From Streptomyces tibetensis (lineage in GTDB: Bacteria > Actinomycetota > Actinomycetes > Streptomycetales > Streptomycetaceae): a stretch of 64,000 nucleotides of DNA. This document shows positions 58,838-64,000 of the stretch, piece after piece. The translations under genes and the position numbers were made by a program. The notes beneath the pieces are model-generated. The model was not told the DNA's origin. It was given only the letters and a program-made list of their open reading frames with translations, and made no database searches. Where the stretch lies: contig NZ_SZVW01000003.1 in NCBI RefSeq assembly GCF_007655005.1, forward strand, positions 372,001 to 436,000. Reading direction: 5' to 3'. Numbering within the stretch: position 1 is the stretch's first letter; every line of letters starts with the position of its first letter.

Positions 58838-60184
58838 CTAAATCCTGTCAGGAACCGGATTCCCCGCTTCGGCGATCGCACGCCGCACCGGGACGCGGGA
58901 GAGCAGGGCGAACCCGAGGACGAAGAAGGCCACCAGCGAGATGATCGCGTCCCGGTAGCTCCCCGTCAGCTGGTAGGTCACGCCGAACAGCAGCGGCCCG
59001 AGCCAGCTCATGCCGCGGTCGCTCATCTCGTACGCCGAGAAGTATTCGGCCTCTTTGCCCGGCGGGATCAGATGGGAGAACAGGGACCTGGACAGCGCCT
59101 GGCTGCCGCCGAGCACCAGGCCGATCCCGGCGGCCAGGGCGTAGAACCACACCGGCGCCCCGGCCGGCAGGAAGTACCCGGCCGCCAGCGTCACCGTCCA
59201 GGCGACCAGCGAGCCCAGGATCGTGCGCTTGGCCCCGTACACCCGGGCCAGCCGGCCCATGGCCAGCGCGCCCGCCACCGCCAGCACCTGCACCAGCAGG
59301 ACGGCGCCGATGAGCGTGGACTGCCCGAGCCCCAGTTCCTCGGAGCCGTAGATCGAGGCCTGCGAGATCACCGTCTGGATGCCGTCGTTGTAGACGAGGT
59401 ACGCGAGCAGGAAGGCCAGCGTCAGCGGATGGCGTCGCATGCCGCGGACGGTCGCCGCCAGCTGCCGGAAGCCCGGGAGGGCCGCCTCCCGGCCGGCCGT
59501 CCCGCGATCGCGCAGCCGCCGCAGCGGGACGATGGCGAACGCACCCCACCACAGGCCGGCCGACGCCAGGCAGATGCGGACCGCCGTGCTCTCGGAGAGG
59601 CCGAAGCCCTCGTGCCCGCTGTAGAGGACCAGGTTCGCGACGAGGACCAGTGAGCCCGCCGCGTAGCCGAAGGCCCAGCCACGGGAGGACACCGCGTCCC
59701 GCTGCTCGGGCGGGGCGATCTGCGGCAGGTAGGAGTTGTAGAGCATCATCGCCACGGACTGCGCGGCGTTGGCGACGACCAGCAGGGCACCGCCCAGCAG
59801 GTAGCGGTCGCCGTCCAGGAAGAACATGGCCGCCGTGGCCGTGGCGCCGGTGTAGGCGGCGGCCGCGAGGAGGGGCTTCTTGCGGCCGGTGCGGTCGGCG
59901 GCGGCGCCGACCAGGGGCATCACCAGGACGGCCACGATCACCGACAGGGACACCGAGTACGCGAAGAAGGACCCGGCCCGCACCGGGATGCCCAGGGGGT
60001 GGACGTAACCGTCGGCGTCGGCCGCCGACTCGGCGACCGAGGTCAGGTAGGGGCCGAGGAACACGGTGAGCACGCTCGTCGAGTAGACGGAGCAGGCCCA
60101 GTCGTAGTAGTACCAGCCGCGCTGTTCGCGTCTCAGCTCCGCGGCCCCGTCGGCCGGTGGTGTCCGCACGGTGTCGTCGCTCAC
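58838..60184 (-). CDS. UMF1-type MFS transporter
   Basis: A 448-residue transporter. GWYYYDWACSVYSTSVLTVF near residue 22 is the signature of the UMF1 (Atg22-like) group, followed by GAAADRTGRKKPLLAAAAYT and a C-terminal GGSQALSRSLFSHLIPPGKE. It has 12 helices. In yeast Atg22 exports vacuolar amino acids; the bacterial substrate is unknown. GTG at 60184 has GAGGG six bases upstream; longer frames run through an intergenic repeat. Confidence 0.88.
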   Translation of the reverse strand: MSDDTVRTPPADGAAELRREQRGWYYYDWACSVYSTSVLTVFLGPYLTSVAESAADADGYVHPLGIPVRAGSFFAYSVSLSVIVAVLVMPLVGAAADRTGRKKPLLAAAAYTGATATAAMFFLDGDRYLLGGALLVVANAAQSVAMMLYNSYLPQIAPPEQRDAVSSRGWAFGYAAGSLVLVANLVLYSGHEGFGLSESTAVRICLASAGLWWGAFAIVPLRRLRDRGTAGREAALPGFRQLAATVRGMRRHPLTLAFLLAYLVYNDGIQTVISQASIYGSEELGLGQSTLIGAVLLVQVLAVAGALAMGRLARVYGAKRTILGSLVAWTVTLAAGYFLPAGAPVWFYALAAGIGLVLGGSQALSRSLFSHLIPPGKEAEYFSAYEMSDRGMSWLGPLLFGVTYQLTGSYRDAIISLVAFFVLGFALLSRVPVRRAIAEAGNPVPDRI

Positions 60185-60274
60185 CCGTGCCCTCGCTTCC
60201 CCTGAACGCGCGGAGGGAGGGGTCCGGGGCAGGGTGCTTCCGACGGATCTCCGTGGTGTCGCGACGCCCGGCAC

Positions 60275-60319
60275 GCTCCCCCAAGCTCTCGACTCCGCTC
60301 GAGCAGGGGGCACCCCCCA
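60275..60319. repeat. dispersed Streptomyces palindromic repeat
   Basis: The element gctcccccaagctctcgact through gctcgagcaggggg and a C-rich end closely matches a family of short imperfect palindromes that I recall in many Streptomyces intergenic regions. It lies in the 248-base gap between the GDPD and UMF1 genes. Confidence 0.6.
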
Positions 60320-60432
60320 CTCGCCGCGCCGGACAAAGGCCTGGTGGCTCCGCCACGAGACGTTCCGCCCGGAACGCCGAGAGCACGCGCCGAACGCCGC
60401 TCCTTCCTCCACGGAGATCCGTCAGATGCCCC

Positions 60433-61200
60433 CTAGACCCAGACGCCGCGGTCCTCCATGACCTTGCGCAGTGTGTCGATGTGATCGGTCATGATGCCAT
60501 CCACGCCCAGGTCGAGGAGCCGGTGCATCGTCTCGGCGTCGTTGACCGTCCACACGTGCACCTGGAGCCCGCGCGCGTGGGCGGTGTGCAGGAAGCGCCG
60601 GTCCACGACCTGGATGCCGGACTGGATCTCGGGGACCTGAGCGGCCACCGCCGAGCGGCGCACCGCCGCAGGCAGCCCCCAGGAGCGCAGCCGCAGGTTG
60701 AGCACGCCCCGTGTGCCGTACGACGTGGCCAGGCGCGGGCCGGCCAGCCGCTGGGCGCGCACCACCCGAGCGTCGGAGAACGAGCCCAGACACACCCGGT
60801 CCCAGGAGTTCGTCCGCCCGACCAGGTCGAGGAAGGGCAGCAGGGCGCCCTCCGCCTTGACGTCCACGTTCCAGCGCACGTCGGGGAAGGTCTCCAGGAG
60901 CTCCTCGAAGAGAGGGAGCGGCTCCTCGCCCGCCACACGGGCCTGCCGTACCTCGTGCCACGGCAGGTCGGCGATCCGGCCCCCGCCGTCCGTCACCCGG
61001 TCCAGCGTCGCGTCGTGGAAGGCGACGAGCTTGCCGTCCAGGGTGGTGTGGACGTCGGTCTCGATGTACCGGTAACCCGCCTCGACGGCGCGCCGGAACT
61101 GCCGCACGGTGTTCTCCAGGCCGTCCGCGGCCCCGCCCCGGTGGGCGAAGCCGATCGGGCCGGGATGGTCGAGGTAGGGATGGCGTATCCGCGGGGTCAC
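60433..61200 (-). CDS. glycerophosphodiester phosphodiesterase
   Basis: A 255-residue enzyme that hydrolyses glycerophosphodiesters to glycerol-3-phosphate and an alcohol. GFAHRGGAADGLENTVRQFR near residue 17 holds the catalytic His and Arg; YIETDVHTTLDGKLVAFHD has the metal Glu/Asp and second His; WNVDVKAEG supplies a further ligand. It has no signal peptide, so it acts in the cytoplasm. GTG at 61200 overlaps the YczE gene stop by four bases (GTGA), so the two are co-transcribed. Confidence 0.93.
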   Translation of the reverse strand: MTPRIRHPYLDHPGPIGFAHRGGAADGLENTVRQFRRAVEAGYRYIETDVHTTLDGKLVAFHDATLDRVTDGGGRIADLPWHEVRQARVAGEEPLPLFEELLETFPDVRWNVDVKAEGALLPFLDLVGRTNSWDRVCLGSFSDARVVRAQRLAGPRLATSYGTRGVLNLRLRSWGLPAAVRRSAVAAQVPEIQSGIQVVDRRFLHTAHARGLQVHVWTVNDAETMHRLLDLGVDGIMTDHIDTLRKVMEDRGVWV

Positions 61201-61850
61201 GAACGCAGTATCACTCCTCGGGGTTGACCGGTGGCAACGGCCGTGCCGCCGCCGGATGCCCGGCGGACGGCGAACACCCGCAGGAACATCTGGGCGAGCG
61301 GGCCGATCGCCAGGGCGTACAGCAGGGTGCCGATGCCGACGGTGCCGCCCAGCGCGTAGCCGGTCGCCACGACCGCGAGCTCGATGCCGGTGCGGACCAG
61401 GCGGATCGAGACGCCCGTGAGCTGGTGCAGTCCGGTCATGAGGCCGTCGCGCGGGCCCGGCCCGAAGCGGGCCGCGATGTACAGGCCGGTCGCCGCGCCG
61501 TTCAGGACGATCCCCGCCACCATCAGCGCGATGCACGGAGCCGGACCGTGCGCGTCGGGCACCAGCGCCAGCGTCGCGTCCATCGCCATGCCGATGACCA
61601 GCACGTTGGAGATCGTGCCCAGGCCCGGCCGCTGCCGCAGGGGGATCCACGCGAGCAGCACCGCCGCGCCCACCAGGGTCAGCACGACACCGATCGACAG
61701 ACCGGTCCGTTCGGCGAGACCCTGGTGCAGCACGTTCCACGGCTCCAGCCCGAGCCCCGACCGGACGAGCAGCGCAGAACTCGCGCCGTACAGCGCGAGA
61801 CCCGCGTAGAGCTGGACGAGCCGACGGGCGAGGCGCCCCTGCGTGGCCAT
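61197..61850 (-). CDS. YczE/YyaS-type membrane protein
   Basis: A 217-residue integral membrane protein with five to six helices. LYGASSALLVRSGLGLEPWN with VLHQGLAERTGLSIG, and FGPGPRDGLMTGLHQLTGVS are the YczE family marks. YczE genes are very often divergent from a MocR-type regulator, as here, and in Brevibacillus/Bacillus the MocR protein YczR is reported to control yczE. The transported molecule is unknown. ATG at 61850. Confidence 0.88.
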   Translation of the reverse strand: MATQGRLARRLVQLYAGLALYGASSALLVRSGLGLEPWNVLHQGLAERTGLSIGVVLTLVGAAVLLAWIPLRQRPGLGTISNVLVIGMAMDATLALVPDAHGPAPCIALMVAGIVLNGAATGLYIAARFGPGPRDGLMTGLHQLTGVSIRLVRTGIELAVVATGYALGGTVGIGTLLYALAIGPLAQMFLRVFAVRRASGGGTAVATGQPRGVILRS

Positions 61851-61900
61851 GATGTGCCCCCAGTGGTGGTAGTGGACTGCTTCATGACACCCTGTGGCTT

Positions 61901-61917
61901 GGATGGAGAGGCCATCC
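61901..61917. promoter_or_regulatory. inverted repeat between yczE-like and MocR genes
   Basis: GGATGG-N5-CCATCC, with a further CCAATCC at 61922-61928. It sits in the 99-base divergent promoter region and is the best candidate for the MocR operator. Confidence 0.45.
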
Positions 61918-61949
61918 ATGGCCAATCCGGGGAAGGTGGACTGATTTCG

Positions 61950-63449
61950 ATGGCGGAATGGACCTCGGCCGTGGGTGCGGCACAGCTCGCGCGGCTCCTC
62001 AGCTCCCAGCAGGACCGCCCGGCGGGGCCCGGCACGCGCCGGCCGCCGGCCTATCGCGCGCTCGCCGACGGCATCCGCCTGCTGGTGCTCGAGGGACGTG
62101 TCCCGGTGGCGGCCCGGCTGCCCGCCGAACGCGAACTGGCCCTCTCCCTGTCCGTCAGCCGCACCACGGTCGCCGCCGCGTACGAGGCGCTGCGCAGCGA
62201 GGGGTTCCTGGAGTCCCGGCGCGGCGCGGGCAGCTGGACCGCCGTCCCGGCCGGCAACCCGCTGCCCGCGCGTGGTCTCGAGCCCCTGCCGCCGGAGGCA
62301 CTCGGCTCCCTCATCGACCTCGGCTGCGCCGCACTCCCCGCTCCCGAACCCTGGCTCACCCGGGCCGTTCAGGGCGCCCTGGAGGAGCTGCCGCCCTACG
62401 CGCACACGCACGGCGACTATCCCGCCGGACTGCCCGCGCTGCGGGCGATGATCGCCGAGCGCTACACCGCCCGCGGGATCCCGACCATGCCCGAGCAGAT
62501 CATGGTGACGACCGGCGCGATGGGCGCGATCGACGCCATCTGCCATCTGTTCGCCGGGCGGGGCGAACGCATCGCCGTCGAGTCGCCCTCGTACGCCAAC
62601 ATCCTCCAGCTGATGCGGGAGGCCGGGGCGCGGCTGGTGCCCGTCGCCATGGCCGAGGGGCTCACCGGGTGGGACATGGACCGCTGGCGGCAGGTCCTGC
62701 GGGACGCCGCTCCACGCATCGCCTACGTCGTCGCCGACTTCCACAACCCGACCGGGGCGCTCGCGGACGAGGACCAGCGCAGGCGGCTGGTGGACGCGGC
62801 GAGGTCCGCGGGGACCGTGCTGATCGCCGACGAGACGATGAGTGAACTGTGGCTCGATCCGGAGGTGCGGATGCCGCGGCCGGTGTGCGCGTTCGACCCG
62901 GCCGGGTCCACGGTGGTCACGGTGGGGTCGGCGAGCAAGGCCTTCTGGGCCGGGATGCGGATCGGGTGGGTGCGGGCCGCCCCGGACGTGATCCGCAGTC
63001 TGGTCGCCGCCCGCGCGTACGCCGATCTCGGCACACCGGTGCTGGAGCAGCTGGCGGTGAACTGGCTGTTCGGGACGGGAGGCTGGGAACAGGCCGTGGA
63101 GGTGCGGCGGGAGCAGGCCCGGGCCAACCGGGACGATCTGGTGACCGCGGTGCGGCGGGAGCTGCCCGCGTGGGAGTTCGAGGTGCCTCGGGGCGGTCTG
63201 ACGCTCTGGGTGCGGACCGGGGGTCTGTCGGGGTCGCGGCTGGCCGAGGCGGGGGAGCGCGTGGGAGTGCGGGTGCCGTCCGGGCCGCGGTTCGGGGTGG
63301 ACGGGGCGTTCGAGGGGTATGTGCGGCTGCCGTTCACCGTGGGCGGGGCGGTGGCCGAGGAGGCGGCCGTGCGGCTGGCCGCGGCGGCGGGACTGGTGGA
63401 GAGCGGCGCGGTGGGGAGCGCGGAGGCGCCGCGTACGTTCGTGGCGTAG
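61950..63449 (+). CDS. MocR family PLP-dependent transcriptional regulator
   Basis: A 499-residue regulator. The N-terminal GntR-type winged helix (PAERELALSLSVSRTTVAAA, YEALRSEGFLESRRGAGSW) is joined to an aminotransferase-like domain with VADFHNPTG, the PLP lysine in VGSASKAFWAGMRIGW near residue 330, and ETMSELWLDP. Such proteins use PLP to sense amino acids, amines or vitamin B6. ATG at 61950 is chosen; GGAAGG is some 13 bases upstream. It is divergent from the YczE gene. Confidence 0.92.
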   Translation: MAEWTSAVGAAQLARLLSSQQDRPAGPGTRRPPAYRALADGIRLLVLEGRVPVAARLPAERELALSLSVSRTTVAAAYEALRSEGFLESRRGAGSWTAVPAGNPLPARGLEPLPPEALGSLIDLGCAALPAPEPWLTRAVQGALEELPPYAHTHGDYPAGLPALRAMIAERYTARGIPTMPEQIMVTTGAMGAIDAICHLFAGRGERIAVESPSYANILQLMREAGARLVPVAMAEGLTGWDMDRWRQVLRDAAPRIAYVVADFHNPTGALADEDQRRRLVDAARSAGTVLIADETMSELWLDPEVRMPRPVCAFDPAGSTVVTVGSASKAFWAGMRIGWVRAAPDVIRSLVAARAYADLGTPVLEQLAVNWLFGTGGWEQAVEVRREQARANRDDLVTAVRRELPAWEFEVPRGGLTLWVRTGGLSGSRLAEAGERVGVRVPSGPRFGVDGAFEGYVRLPFTVGGAVAEEAAVRLAAAAGLVESGAVGSAEAPRTFVA

Positions 63450-63533
63450 GCAGGCGGACGGGGCTGACTGGGCTGACTGGGCTGACGGGGCTGCTGGGGG
63501 GTCTGTGCACTCCCAGCGGCATGCCGTCCGCGG

Positions 63534-64000
63534 CTACGTCTCCTTGGTCAGGACCGGTACCTGGTCCGGCAGGGGCTCTTTGGTGAGGACGGGTTCCTGG
63601 TCCGGCAGGGGCCCCTTGGTCGGGACGGGTACCTGGTCCGGCAGGGGCTCTTTGGTGAGGACGGGTACCGGGTCCGGCAGGGGCTCATTCGCCATGGCCT
63701 GCGCCGCCTGCTGCGACTGCGCATCCGCCGGGTCCTGCTCCGCTTCTTCGTCCGTCGGCACCGGTGCCGACTTGCCTTCCGGCGGGTCCTGCTCCGGGAT
63801 CGTCTCCCCGTCCGCCGGGGCCGTGCGCGGTGGGAGGAGGTCCAGGACCGCCTCGCAGAGGGCGTCGGGCGTGGCGTCGTCGTAGGGGTTCGGCGTGGCC
63901 GGGACCTGGAGGCGGTGGACCGGGCCCGTGCCCAGGCGCGCGTATCCGCGGCCCGGCGGGAGCTCGTCGATCGGAGTGGTGCGCGGGGGCGCGCCCAGAA
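63534..64000 (-). CDS. FtsK/SpoIIIE-like protein, C-terminal part (5' end beyond window)
   Basis: The gene enters from the right edge. The visible 155 residues begin with IDELPPGRGYARLGTGPVHR followed by LQVPATPNPYDD, which resembles the extreme C-terminal end of FtsK/SpoIIIE-type ATPases in Streptomyces. An acidic linker follows (EQDPPEGKSAPVPTDEEAEQ) and then four 12-residue repeats with consensus EPLPDQVPVLTK before the stop. The ATPase motifs lie outside the window, so the assignment rests on the short tail and on recalled gene order. Confidence 0.6.
   Translation of the reverse strand, partial: LGAPPRTTPIDELPPGRGYARLGTGPVHRLQVPATPNPYDDATPDALCEAVLDLLPPRTAPADGETIPEQDPPEGKSAPVPTDEEAEQDPADAQSQQAAQAMANEPLPDPVPVLTKEPLPDQVPVPTKGPLPDQEPVLTKEPLPDQVPVLTKET

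Overview
This is a high-GC actinobacterial chromosome segment, almost certainly from a Streptomyces core region. The evidence is GC-rich third codon positions, many GTG starts, promoters of the TANNNT type close to start codons, and marker proteins limited to or typical of actinobacteria (sIHF, RbpA, an actinobacterial PriA, RibM, GuaB1, the small SCO1431-type membrane protein). From memory, the gene order follows the S. coelicolor segment from SCO1483 (carB) down to about SCO1416. No database was consulted, and no prophage, insertion sequence, CRISPR array or rRNA operon is visible.

Layout. 1-8.6 kb: pyrimidine and core housekeeping genes (carB 3' part, pyrD, pyrF, mihF, gmk, rpoZ, coaBC, metK). 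8.6-14.96 kb: tRNA-like remnants, priA, a small HTH protein, fmt and rsmB, with two repeat-rich gaps around fmt. 14.9-21.6 kb: an MMPL transporter, rpe, a SorC-type regulator, an orphan barstar, guaB1 (probable GMP reductase) and a GNAT. 21.6-28.5 kb: a probable basic amino-acid module made of an APC permease, an AsnC regulator, an MFS protein, a nitrilase-fold amidase and a DavB-type amino-acid 2-monooxygenase. 28.5-36.4 kb: a DUF5995-like protein, a GH6 glucanase, an NCS2 nucleobase permease, a divergent MFS/ROK pair with a shared operator, and an ECF41 sigma factor with its NmrA-type oxidoreductase.

36.4-41.8 kb: an FMN riboswitch and the rib operon (ribE, ribM, ribBA, ribH), then hisE-hisG and a PH-domain protein. 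41.8-49.2 kb: two CNNM/CBS proteins, an orphan EccA-like AAA ATPase, a uridine-kinase-like protein, a Tat-exported C39-like peptidase and a small membrane protein. 49.3-54.4 kb: TetR, a GH18 chitinase with a classic chitin-type promoter, an acyl-CoA dehydrogenase, two small hypotheticals and a second AsnC regulator. 54.4-64 kb: an amidohydrolase, a 534-base gap with a promoter and no gene, ppm1, fxsA, rbpA behind a sigma-R promoter, a UMF1-type MFS, a GDPD, a YczE/MocR pair and the 3' end of an FtsK/SpoIIIE-like gene.

The most notable observations are: (1) a second chitinase-type promoter, with the same architecture as the one in front of the GH18 gene, now lying upstream of the ECF41 sigma gene where S. 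coelicolor (as I recall) has a chitinase; (2) two canonical tRNA segments in reversed order between metK and priA; (3) an ECF41-type promoter between the sigma gene and its oxidoreductase partner; (4) a GCAACGAA motif shared by the permease and monooxygenase promoter regions; (5) several short tandem repeats sitting at gene ends.
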